Assembly: GCA_036677445.1 (NCBI GenBank)
Contig: JAVBWI010000020.1
Coordinates: 1-48,704, forward strand
DNA length: 48,704 bases
Direction of reading: 5' to 3'
Source of the DNA: JAVBWI01 sp036677445
GTDB lineage: Bacteria > Bacillota > Clostridia > Christensenellales > CAG-138
The first letter of the stretch is position 1, and each line of letters opens with the position of its first letter. The translations under genes and the position numbers were made by a program. This document shows, piece by piece, positions 7,307 through 14,311 of the stretch. The notes under the pieces were generated by a model. That model saw only the letters and a program-made list of their open reading frames with translations, made no database searches and was not told where the DNA came from.

Positions 7307-8500
7307 CTACCAAGGCCTCCTTGCGCAGACGAAGTGGCTCTTCCAGTAGGAGGTCCTGCAGGAACGGCGTACGACCTTGCCGTTTGCGGAGGAAGCGTCC
7401 ACCATTTCCCCACCGCCGATGTAGATGCCCACATGGCCGACCTTTGTCTTTGCATCGTTATAGAAGAATATCAGGTCTCCCGCTTTCATGTCGTTGTAGC
7501 TGATTTTCTCCCAGTCGCTCACGCCGGAATAGCCTGCGGCGTTGAGCCTGCGGCGGTTGGAACCGGCCTCCTTGAGGCAGTAGTACACCAAACCCGAGCA
7601 GTCGAAGGAGTTGGGGCCTTCGTTGCCCAGTATGTATTTGTCGCCCAGCTGTTTTTTGGCGGTTGCGATCATAGTATCGATGTTCGCCTTGCGCCGCGCT
7701 TCCTTGGCGAGAGACGGGCTCTGCTTGGCATCGTCGGAGTTGATCATGTCAAACGTCCTTTGCCCGGCTTTTCCGTCCACATGCAGGCCGTTCTCCTTCT
7801 GGAACGCTTTGACGGCCTCCACGGTTTCGGTGCCGTAATAGCCGGTCGTCTTGGAAAGATACCCCAATGCCTTCAACTGGCGCTGGAAGTTGTCGACGTC
7901 CGTACCGGTGGTGCCTTCGAGCAATGTGTATTTCTTTGCTTCATCAGAGAATATCAGCGCAAGCGTCTGCGCGCCCGCGATGCCGTCCTGCTGCAGCTCG
8001 TGCTGGCGCTGGAAGCGCTGCACGGCGGATTTCGTGGCGGGGCCGAAGTGCTGCGTTGGTTCGTCGATATCCAAATACCCCAGTTCCATCAGGCGGTTCT
8101 GCAATTCCGTCACACGCTCATTATCCGGCATGTCCTCATACAGCGTAGGGTCCGGCGTGGGGGTGGGCAGCGCGGTGGGCGACGGCGTTGCGGGCAGCGG
8201 TATTTCCAGCACGGCCGCCGCATCCACGCCCGCGGCGTTGGGGCCGCTGCTTAGCACGATGGCCTCCTTGCGGGGGTTTACAGCCGCCTTGCCCGAGCCC
8301 GGCGATACGCAGAGCAGCACAATACCCGCAAGCGAGGCCGCCGCAATGCCCAGCACGGTAATACGGCCTATTGGCCGCAACGCGGCGAACGCATTGCCCA
8401 CCCTGCTGGAAAACAGGTTAAGCCCCCGTACGATACGGTACAGGCTTTGCCTGAAGCGGCTCCCCCTTATGTTTCTGCGTCTGCGCTTATATACAGCCAT
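7307..8500 (-). CDS. Secreted NlpC/P60 cell-wall peptidase with two PGBD domains
   Basis: 397 residues. A basic N-terminus and one membrane segment (about residues 45-65) are followed by a Pro/Thr linker. Two peptidoglycan-binding-1 domains follow, each with the LGY...FGxxTxxAVxxFQ pattern (about 125-195 and 200-265). The C-terminal NlpC/P60 domain has the catalytic Cys in FDCSGLVYYC and His in GHVGIYIGGG. Such enzymes cut gamma-D-glutamyl bonds in stem peptides during wall growth, separation or spore processes. The start at 8500 is backed by GGGAGGA; the longer frame upstream starts inside a palindromic element. It is monocistronic with its own terminator. Confidence 0.9.
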   Translation of the reverse strand: MAVYKRRRRNIRGSRFRQSLYRIVRGLNLFSSRVGNAFAALRPIGRITVLGIAAASLAGIVLLCVSPGSGKAAVNPRKEAIVLSSGPNAAGVDAAAVLEIPLPATPSPTALPTPTPDPTLYEDMPDNERVTELQNRLMELGYLDIDEPTQHFGPATKSAVQRFQRQHELQQDGIAGAQTLALIFSDEAKKYTLLEGTTGTDVDNFQRQLKALGYLSKTTGYYGTETVEAVKAFQKENGLHVDGKAGQRTFDMINSDDAKQSPSLAKEARRKANIDTMIATAKKQLGDKYILGNEGPNSFDCSGLVYYCLKEAGSNRRRLNAAGYSGVSDWEKISYNDMKAGDLIFFYNDAKTKVGHVGIYIGGGEMVDASSANGKVVRRSCRTSYWKSHFVCARRPW

Positions 8501-8569
8501 GCATCCTCCCGGTCGGTTCGCACTAACCGCCGCATCAACGATAAATCGCCGTGCGGCAGCCGCTTTACT

Positions 8570-8736
8570 AGGTAACCGCTGATTAATTCGGAACGTTGTC
8601 TTGACGGCTGTTTTCACGTCCTGCTGCGTCGCTAAAATCTTGAAATAGCGCTGCTATTCCTTCGATTTTGCTCCTTGCAGGCCATGAAAACCATCTCGTC
8701 AATCCATCATCCCTCATTTAATCAACGCTTACTTAA
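8570..8736. mobile_element. MITE-like palindromic element (about 167 bp)
   Basis: The stretch is one long imperfect palindrome. Its outer ends match as terminal inverted repeats (14 of 18 positions; shared core TGATTAA). Inside, TTGAC (8601) pairs with GTCAA (8699), GTTTTC (8610) with GAAAAC (8687), CCTGC with GCAGG, AAAATC with GATTTT, and AATAGC with GCTATT around the centre near 8651. No coding potential is visible. The size and end-to-end symmetry fit a non-autonomous miniature transposon or a REP-like element. It sits in the 394-base gap between the NlpC/P60 gene and the ABC permease. No target-site duplication could be assigned with confidence. Confidence 0.6.
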
Positions 8737-8831
8737 TATTCTATCCCTTTTTTCGACAGCAGGCAATGTATTGCGCATTTGTTTATGCCCTATTCATATA
8801 TTCTTTATACTTTTTGCGCATTTCCCTTCTC

Positions 8832-8860
8832 TTGTCCGCTTTCGCATGGTATCATATCAT
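8832..8860 (+). promoter_or_regulatory. Predicted promoter of the amino-acid ABC transporter
   Basis: TTGTCC and TATCAT are separated by 17 bases and lie 35 bases before the permease ATG. Confidence 0.6.
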
Positions 8861-8894
8861 AGCGAAGAAGTTATGACTTGAGGTGTATGATACC

Positions 8895-9533
8895 ATGTCC
8901 AACATGTTTCCCATATTGCTCGGCGCGACATGGACGTCGCTGCAGCTGTTCTTTCTGGCGCTGCTGTTTTCGCTGCCGCTGGCGCTGGTAGTGGCGCTCG
9001 GGCGGATGTCCCGCATGAAGGTGATCAGTTACCCCGTGCGGGTATATCTCCTGATTATGCGCGGCACGCCGCTGATGCTCCAGCTGATGGTGGTCTACTT
9101 CGGGCCGTACTATGCTTTCGGATGGTCCTGGAGCGACCGTTTTGTTGCCGCAGTGGTGGCATACGTCATCAATTACGCGGCGTATTTCGCGGAAATCTAC
9201 CGCGGCGGCATCGAATCGATCCCCAAGGGGCAATACGAGGCGGGCAAGGTGCTGGGCTTTACACGCGGGCAAACTTTTTTTCGCATTATACTGCCGCAGG
9301 TCGTCAAGCGCATACTTCCCGCGTGCGGCAACGAGTTTATGACGCTGGTAAAGGATACCGCGCTCGCCATGACCATTGCCGTGACGGAACTGATGCGGCA
9401 GGCGGGCAGCATCGCCGCGCGGGAGTTTTCAATCATGCCCTTCCTGGTGGCGGGGCTGTTCTACCTCATTATCAATACGGTGGTGGAGCAGGGCTTCCAT
9501 CTGGCGGAAAAGAAGCTCAACTACTATCAGTAA
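8895..9533 (+). CDS. Polar amino-acid ABC transporter permease (HisM/GlnP family)
   Basis: 212 residues. It is a membrane protein with several hydrophobic segments, a family-type RGTPLMLQL segment after the first pair, and the cytoplasmic EAA loop (EIYRGGIESIPKGQYEAGKV) that docks on the ATPase. The length is normal for the family. I prefer the ATG at 8895; a GTG at 8883 in the same frame is also possible because GAGG overlaps it. The ATPase gene follows 71 bases later, so the two form a unit. No substrate-binding protein gene is adjacent, so it must be supplied from elsewhere. Confidence 0.9.
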   Translation: MSNMFPILLGATWTSLQLFFLALLFSLPLALVVALGRMSRMKVISYPVRVYLLIMRGTPLMLQLMVVYFGPYYAFGWSWSDRFVAAVVAYVINYAAYFAEIYRGGIESIPKGQYEAGKVLGFTRGQTFFRIILPQVVKRILPACGNEFMTLVKDTALAMTIAVTELMRQAGSIAAREFSIMPFLVAGLFYLIINTVVEQGFHLAEKKLNYYQ

Positions 9534-9604
9534 ACAATGCAAACGATGAAAATTGTACGTGCGGGCCCAAAAGCCCGGCGATTACCGATAAGGGGCATGA
9601 AAGT

Positions 9605-10360
9605 ATGCATCATATTTGCGAAGTACAGGATGTAAAAAAAGGCTTTGACGGCCTTGACGTATTAAAAGGCATTTCCTTCACGCTCGGCCGCGGGCAGGTG
9701 CTTTCCATCATTGGCCGCAGCGGCAGCGGCAAAAGCACGCTATTGCGCTGCATTACGCATTTGGAAACGGTGGACGCGGGCAGCATTTCCATCTGCGGCG
9801 AGACGCTGGTACGCGACGGGGTATACGCACCGCCCGGAGAGATTAAAAAAACGCTGCTGCACCTGGGCATGGTGTTCCAGAGCTTTCACCTGTTCCCGCA
9901 TATGAGCGTTCTAAGCAATATTATGGAAGCGCCCATGGTGGTGCTCAAACGATCCAGGGACGAAGCCTCCGTATCCGCACGCGAACTGTTAAGGAAGCTG
10001 GGACTTTCGGATAAAGAGGACGCCTACCCCTGTCAGCTTTCCGGCGGGCAGGCGCAGCGCGTATCCATCGCGCGGGCGCTGGCCATGAGCCCGGACATAC
10101 TTTGCTTTGACGAACCTACGAGCGCGCTGGACCCGGAACTGACGGGCGAAGTGCTTTCCGTAATCCGCGACCTTGCGGCGGAGGATATGACCATGATCGT
10201 GGTCACGCACGAAATGGCGTTCGCGCGGGATCTGGCGGATAAGGTGATTTTTATGGACGAAGGCGTTATCGTGGATGCCGGTACGCCCGAGCAGGTGCTC
10301 GTTAACCCCGAAAACGAACGCACGCGCCAGTTCCTGCGGCGGTATATCGAAGGGCAATAA
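9605..10360 (+). CDS. Polar amino-acid ABC transporter ATPase (GlnQ/HisP family)
   Basis: 251 residues with a complete ATPase set: Walker A GRSGSGKST (about residue 36), Q-loop VFQSFHLFPHM, signature LSGGQAQR, Walker B ILCFDEPTSALDP and H-loop VTHEMAF. The ATG at 9605 is supported by AAGGGG nine bases upstream. The C-terminal VNPENERTRQFL tail is typical of GlnQ-type proteins. It energises the permease encoded just upstream. The transported amino acid is not determined by these two subunits. Confidence 0.92.
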   Translation: MHHICEVQDVKKGFDGLDVLKGISFTLGRGQVLSIIGRSGSGKSTLLRCITHLETVDAGSISICGETLVRDGVYAPPGEIKKTLLHLGMVFQSFHLFPHMSVLSNIMEAPMVVLKRSRDEASVSARELLRKLGLSDKEDAYPCQLSGGQAQRVSIARALAMSPDILCFDEPTSALDPELTGEVLSVIRDLAAEDMTMIVVTHEMAFARDLADKVIFMDEGVIVDAGTPEQVLVNPENERTRQFLRRYIEGQ

Positions 10361-10424
10361 CAGGCACCACACGCGAAGGCGGACGGCAGTCCTGCCATTT
10401 TCCGCTGTTTCGGCAGAAATTCTA

Positions 10425-10453
10425 TTGACAAACAGGCGCACTTTACGCATACT
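10425..10453 (+). promoter_or_regulatory. Predicted promoter of the glyQS T-box transcript
   Basis: A consensus TTGACA is followed after 17 bases by CATACT, just before the T-box leader. Confidence 0.7.
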
Positions 10454-10459
10454 GTTCTA

Positions 10460-10672
10460 AGTAACACAGATGCATACGGCGTGGATGGGAATACGCGCGC
10501 AAATCGCAGCAGCAGCGAGCCGGGGAGGGTGCAAGCCCGGCGGCAAAGCGGGCGCGTCTTGGGCAACCCGGAGCCGAACGGACAATGAAGGTGGGCGGAA
10601 GTCTTTCCGCCAAAAAGGGTGGAACCGCGAGCGATGCCTCGTCCCTTTATGGGATTTGAGGCATTTTTTTAT
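10460..10672 (+). promoter_or_regulatory. T-box riboswitch (glycine) with terminator
   Basis: The diagnostic T-box sequence AGGGTGGAACCGCG is at 10616-10629. It is followed by CGTCCCT inside a terminator whose stem pairs ATGCCTC (10634) with GAGGCAT (10658) before seven Ts. Upstream, AGCGAGCCGG...GGGTGCAAGCCCGG matches the distal Stem I loops that contact the tRNA elbow. Uncharged tRNA-Gly would pair with the antiterminator bulge and allow readthrough into glyQS. A GGC at 10542-10544 is a possible Gly specifier, but I could not fold Stem I well enough to prove it. The gene does not begin until 11077, about 400 bases beyond the terminator. Confidence 0.92.
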
Positions 10673-10674
10673 TG

Positions 10675-10960
10675 TCGAAAAAGTGCCGTGCGGCACTTTT
10701 GAGAGGATTACAGGAACAACCTGTGCCTACGGTGATGGCGACGGCCCGCAGGCCTAGTGTCCGAGGCATCTCCTGCCGAGAACCGGTTGTTCCTGCAAGG
10801 AAGCCTTGCGCCGCAAGGCTTCCCGCCTCCACCGCACATGTCGCTCTCCGGCGGTTCCAAAGCCTCCGGGAGCTGCGGCCCCCGAAGCCCCTAAAGGGAT
10901 ATCAGGGATTGCAATTCCCTGCACCCTCACGATGGGCGTTCCCAAGGAAGGGGGGTGGGG
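10675..10960 (+). repeat. Family B structured repeat, copy B1, inside the glyQS leader
   Basis: Modules in order are: hairpin AAAAGTGCC/GGCACTTTT; stem CAGGAACAACC (10711) with GGTTGTTCCTG (10785), enclosing a conserved core with GGCCTAGTGTCCGAGG; hairpin GGAAGCCTTGC/GCAAGGCTTCC; a GGCGG-rich block with GCTGCGGCCCCCGAA; and a tail with GGGATTGCAATTCCC. The same modules recur in part at 17.7, 25.9, 28.1 and 36.4 kb. Lying after the T-box terminator but before the start codon, it must be transcribed whenever glyQS is on. No gene is seen in 10673-11040. Confidence 0.8.
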
Positions 10961-11076
10961 AAACGTAGTTTCCCCACAGTAAAAAGTAATCGTCGGTGCT
11001 AAAAGCACCGATACCTTGAAATCCTTTTGAAGCATTGTGTTCAAAAAACTATGGAATAATCATACAGGAGGAACAT

Positions 11077-12462
11077 ATGGAAAAGACAATGGAGAAGATC
11101 GTGGCGCTGTGCAAAAACCGCGGGTATATATTCCCCGGCTCGGAAATCTACGGCGGTTTGGCAAACTCGTGGGATTACGGCCCGCTGGGCGTCGAGTACA
11201 AGAACAACGTCAAGCGCGCGTGGTGGCGCAAATTCGTGCAGGAAAGCCCGTATAACGTGGGCATGGATGCGGCCATACTCATGAACCCGCAGGTATGGGT
11301 GGCCTCCGGCCACGTGGGCGGGTTTTCCGACCCTCTGATGGACTGCAAGGCCTGCAAGGCGCGCTTTCGCGCGGATAAGCTCATAGAGGACCATGCGCAT
11401 GTGCACAAACTGGATGTGCGTCCTGACGGCTGGAGCAACGCGCAGATGGAGGAATACATCGAAAAAGAGGGCATCGCCTGCCCCGAGTGCGGTGCTACGC
11501 AGTTCACCGGCATTCGCAAGTTCAACCTGATGTTCAAGACCTTTCAGGGCGTAACGGAGGACAGCTCCGCGGAAATTTACCTCCGGCCCGAGACGGCGCA
11601 GGGCATATTCGTCAACTTCAAAAACGTGCAGCGCACCACCCGCAAAAAGATCCCCTTCGGCATCGCGCAGGTGGGCAAATCCTTCCGCAACGAGATCACG
11701 CCGGGCAACTTCATATTCCGCATCCGCGAATTCGAGCAGATGGAGCTGGAGTTCTTCTGCGAGCCGGGTACCGACCTGGAATGGTACGAATACTGGAAGG
11801 CGTTCTGCAAGAACTGGCTGCTTTCGCTGGGTATGAAGGAAGAAAACATCAAGATGCGCGAGCACGAAAAAGAAGAGCTTTCGCATTACTCCAAAGGCAC
11901 TACGGATATCGAGTTCCTGTTCCCGTTCGGTTGGGGCGAGCTGTGGGGCATTGCCGACAGGACGGATTTCGATTTGAAGCAGCACGCCAACCATTCGGGC
12001 GAAAACTTCGAGTATGTCGATCCGTTCGACAACCAGAAGAAATACATTCCCTACTGCGTGGAGCCGTCTCTGGGCGCCGACCGCGTGGCGCTCGCCTTCC
12101 TGTGCGACGCATACGATGAAGAAACGCTCGAAGGCGGCGACGTGCGCACCGTGCTTCGGCTGCATCCGGCGCTCGCGCCCTACAAGGCCGCGATACTGCC
12201 GCTGCAAAAGAAGCTCTCGGATAAGGCCAAGGAAATCTACGCCCTGCTCGCAAAACACTGTATGGTGGATTACGACGATTCGGGCGCCATCGGCCGCCGC
12301 TACCGCAGGCAGGATGAGATCGGCACCCCGCTTTGCATCACGGTGGATTTTGATACCATGGAAGACGATACCGTGACCGTCCGCGACCGCGACACCATGC
12401 AGCAGATACGGCTGCCCATCGGCGAGCTCGCCGCGTATGTGCTGGCAAAGACGGAGTTCTAA
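11077..12462 (+). CDS. glyQS: Glycyl-tRNA synthetase (single-chain, alpha2 type)
   Basis: 461 residues, the length of the class II homodimeric bacterial/archaeal-eukaryotic type. It charges tRNA-Gly with glycine. Visible features are the N-terminal GYIFPGSEIYGGLANSWDYGPLG, two CxxC pairs in the insertion (CKACKARF and CPECGATQ), motif 2-like GKSFRNEITPGNFIFRIREFEQMELEFF, motif 3-like CVEPSLGADRVALAFL, and a C-terminal anticodon-binding domain from about residue 350. AGGAGGAAC precedes the ATG. It is controlled by the upstream T-box, and a strong hairpin ends the transcript. Confidence 0.96.
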   Translation: MEKTMEKIVALCKNRGYIFPGSEIYGGLANSWDYGPLGVEYKNNVKRAWWRKFVQESPYNVGMDAAILMNPQVWVASGHVGGFSDPLMDCKACKARFRADKLIEDHAHVHKLDVRPDGWSNAQMEEYIEKEGIACPECGATQFTGIRKFNLMFKTFQGVTEDSSAEIYLRPETAQGIFVNFKNVQRTTRKKIPFGIAQVGKSFRNEITPGNFIFRIREFEQMELEFFCEPGTDLEWYEYWKAFCKNWLLSLGMKEENIKMREHEKEELSHYSKGTTDIEFLFPFGWGELWGIADRTDFDLKQHANHSGENFEYVDPFDNQKKYIPYCVEPSLGADRVALAFLCDAYDEETLEGGDVRTVLRLHPALAPYKAAILPLQKKLSDKAKEIYALLAKHCMVDYDDSGAIGRRYRRQDEIGTPLCITVDFDTMEDDTVTVRDRDTMQQIRLPIGELAAYVLAKTEF

Positions 12463-12480
12463 ATTAAAAGCATGCGATAA

Positions 12481-12513
12481 GGCCGCGATTGCTTTTTGGC
12501 AATCGCGGCCTTT
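12481..12513 (+). terminator. Terminator after glyQS
   Basis: A 12-bp perfect stem (GGCCGCGATTGC with GCAATCGCGGCC) is followed by TTT. It lies between convergent genes and may serve both. Confidence 0.8.
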
Positions 12514-12529
12514 GAAGTTTGCCGGAAGC

Positions 12530-13435
12530 TTATATGTGTTTTAAGAATGTCGCGAGCTTGACAGGCGCCGTCATCCCATACTCGCGCACAGGCAGCACAT
12601 AGCCGCGGTCATCTATTTCAAATACGGATTTATTTTCCCTGTCCGCAAGGCGAAGTACCGTGCCGCCAAGCTCCGTCGCTTCATGCGATATCAGAACCAC
12701 ATAAGAGCGGCCCGCACGAAGTATCTCAGGCCATTCACCGGAAAGCAGGAGTCTGGTGCGCTCAATGCCGCGAACAGTTTTTGCTACCTCCAGTTCATGC
12801 CGGCCCGTCACCTGCCCGTCCTTCCATGAGGATGCCTTGGTTACGGTGACGACGTACACACTGTCCGCCATAGACTTAAGCTCCTTGAGGCTGCCGGCTG
12901 CCGCCGTGCGCGGCACGACGATTTCCATGCCCTCATGCACGATGGCGTGATGGGGGGAGAAGTACCCGCCATATACGCCCGCAGCTTTATAATCCTTCAG
13001 AAGCGTTGTATACACCGCCTTGTCCGCGCCGCAATAAAGCGCTATGACGTTATCTTTCACATGATAGAAATACGTCACGGGGAACTTGGTATCAACGTAC
13101 ACCGTTTTGCCGCCATATACCAGCGCCTTGCCTTGTACCATGGCAAGGCACTTGCGCATGCTCCGCTCTCCTTCAAGGCGATAAAGCGTGAGGGATTCAC
13201 CCTTTGTATTGAGCACTGCCCGGGTCTTGACGCATTCTGGCGCAGAGGCAAAAATAAATCTCGTTTCTTCCTTCTTCACGCTGCGCAGCCTGGGAAAGCG
13301 CTCTTTAAGGTAGCCCACATCCGATTCAACTTTTGTCGCAGAGATGGTTGCGTTTTCCCCGGCAGCAAGCGCAGTAGCAGGCAGCGACGTTACGAGCAGC
13401 AGTGCGCACAGCGCAGAAAGCAATATGCGTTTCAT
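12530..13435 (-). CDS. Exported protein of unknown function
   Basis: 301 residues with a clear Sec signal peptide (MKRILLSALCALLLVTSLPATALAA, shown here only as basic start, hydrophobic core and an ALAA cleavage site). The mature part has no family I recognise. It is rich in beta-strand patterns, contains two isolated Cys residues in the first half, and has a segment SVYVVTVTKASSWKDG that looks like a small beta-barrel with a following EVAKTVRG strand. AAAGGGG lies about 12 bases before the ATG, a rather long spacing. It is alone on its strand and convergent with glyQS. Confidence 0.75.
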   Translation of the reverse strand: MKRILLSALCALLLVTSLPATALAAGENATISATKVESDVGYLKERFPRLRSVKKEETRFIFASAPECVKTRAVLNTKGESLTLYRLEGERSMRKCLAMVQGKALVYGGKTVYVDTKFPVTYFYHVKDNVIALYCGADKAVYTTLLKDYKAAGVYGGYFSPHHAIVHEGMEIVVPRTAAAGSLKELKSMADSVYVVTVTKASSWKDGQVTGRHELEVAKTVRGIERTRLLLSGEWPEILRAGRSYVVLISHEATELGGTVLRLADRENKSVFEIDDRGYVLPVREYGMTAPVKLATFLKHI

Positions 13436-13765
13436 AAAAAATAAACACCCCTTTCATCCTTTGCCAATCAGACGGATAAAAAGGAGCGTTTGCTGCTTTC
13501 AAAAGGCTCCTGCGCCTCATTTTACAGTTCGTTCACATATCGGAAAACGATCCCTCACAGTAACGCAGACTGTCTCATAAGCAAAAACCTGGGGCAGCCT
13601 GCTTCTACTTTCTGCTATTTAAGACACAGGATGTCTAAGCAATTCCATTATAGGGAACAAAACTTGTTTGCATAGCAAAAAACCAGCATTGCGTATGTAA
13701 AACATATGTTATAATCAGTTAAAATAAGGGTAGTATGCACATTCGTGCGCAAGGAGGAAAGCGGT
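13436..13765. other. Intergenic region with a predicted promoter for the VOC gene
   Basis: No gene is seen in this 330-base, relatively AT-rich stretch between divergent genes. A consensus -10 (TATAAT, 13710-13715) precedes the VOC gene by 50 bases. The best -35 (TTGCGT, 13689) is only 15 bases away, so the promoter is uncertain. A small GACA/TGTC hairpin lies near 13622-13637. Confidence 0.45.
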
Positions 13766-14134
13766 ATGCAGTTTACGATGGTACACAACAATTTCAATGT
13801 ATTGGATCTTGAAAAAAGCATTACTTTTTATAAGGAAGCGCTGGGCCTGTTTCCCGTTCGCGAAAAGCAAGCGGCGGACGGTTCTTTCAAATTGGTATTT
13901 TTAGGCGACGGGGTTTCGGAACACCAGCTTGAGCTGACCTGGCTGCGCGACCGCACAGCGCCGTATGATCTGGGCGAGAACGAGTTCCACCTCGCCTTCC
14001 GTGCGGATGATTTCGAGGCGGCGCACGTGCGCCATGCGGCGATGGGCTGCATCTGCTACGAAAACCCCAAGATGGGCATTTACTTTATCAGCGATCCGGA
14101 TAATTACTGGCTGGAGATCATACCCGCGCGCTGA
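13766..14134 (+). CDS. VOC-family protein, glyoxalase I-like
   Basis: 122 residues, the size of bacterial lactoylglutathione lyases. Candidate metal ligands of the two beta-alpha-beta-beta-beta modules are His in MVHNNFNV (about residue 5), Glu in QLELTW (about 56), His in FHLAF (about 74) and Glu in YWLEIIP (about 118). GLxxGLF and ISDPDNYWLE are typical of GloA. It probably isomerises the hemithioacetal of methylglyoxal, though the thiol cofactor is unknown in this group. The start at 13766 is set by AAGGAGG; an in-frame upstream GTG would place that site inside the gene. Confidence 0.88.
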   Translation: MQFTMVHNNFNVLDLEKSITFYKEALGLFPVREKQAADGSFKLVFLGDGVSEHQLELTWLRDRTAPYDLGENEFHLAFRADDFEAAHVRHAAMGCICYENPKMGIYFISDPDNYWLEIIPAR

Positions 14135-14164
14135 GCACGTTCAGCCCGGTTTATGCAAACCGCA

Positions 14165-14214
14165 TGCCGCATTTGTTGCTGTATTGTACTGCCGCATTTA
14201 TTGGTGTATTGTAC
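14165..14214. repeat. Tandem 25-bp direct repeat upstream of trkH
   Basis: Two adjacent 25-base units begin TGCCGCATTT and end GTATTGTAC, with two differences. They lie just upstream of the predicted trkH promoter and could be a paired regulator site. Confidence 0.7.
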
Positions 14215-14218
14215 CCAG

Positions 14219-14248
14219 TTTACGGGGAGCATGCGCAGGTGTTATACT
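14219..14248 (+). promoter_or_regulatory. Predicted promoter of the trkH-trkA unit
   Basis: TTTACG and TATACT are separated by 18 bases. Transcription would start near 14255, only about 9 bases before an in-frame ATG at 14264, which supports the downstream TTG start for trkH. Confidence 0.55.
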
Positions 14249-14311
14249 GTAGGTTAAGGCTGTATGCCGGTATTGCAAGAGCGGCGCGGCTTGATAAGGA
14301 GGCTAAACCAA

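Noticed and set aside
8883..8894. GTG at 8883 as start of the amino-acid permease
   Set aside because: It overlaps the GAGG that serves as ribosome site for the ATG at 8895, and the family's N-terminus fits the shorter form. Kept as an alternative only.
8930..9604. Long plus-strand frame joining permease DNA to the ATPase (476 codons)
   Set aside because: Its first part is an out-of-frame reading of the permease gene; only the part from 9605 is a real protein.
11041..12258. 405-codon minus-strand frame inside glyQS
   Set aside because: It mirrors the G/C-rich third positions of the real gene, has no ribosome site and no recognisable domain. The same applies to the 370-codon frame opposite the second sortase and the 388- and 395-codon frames opposite trkH and potD.
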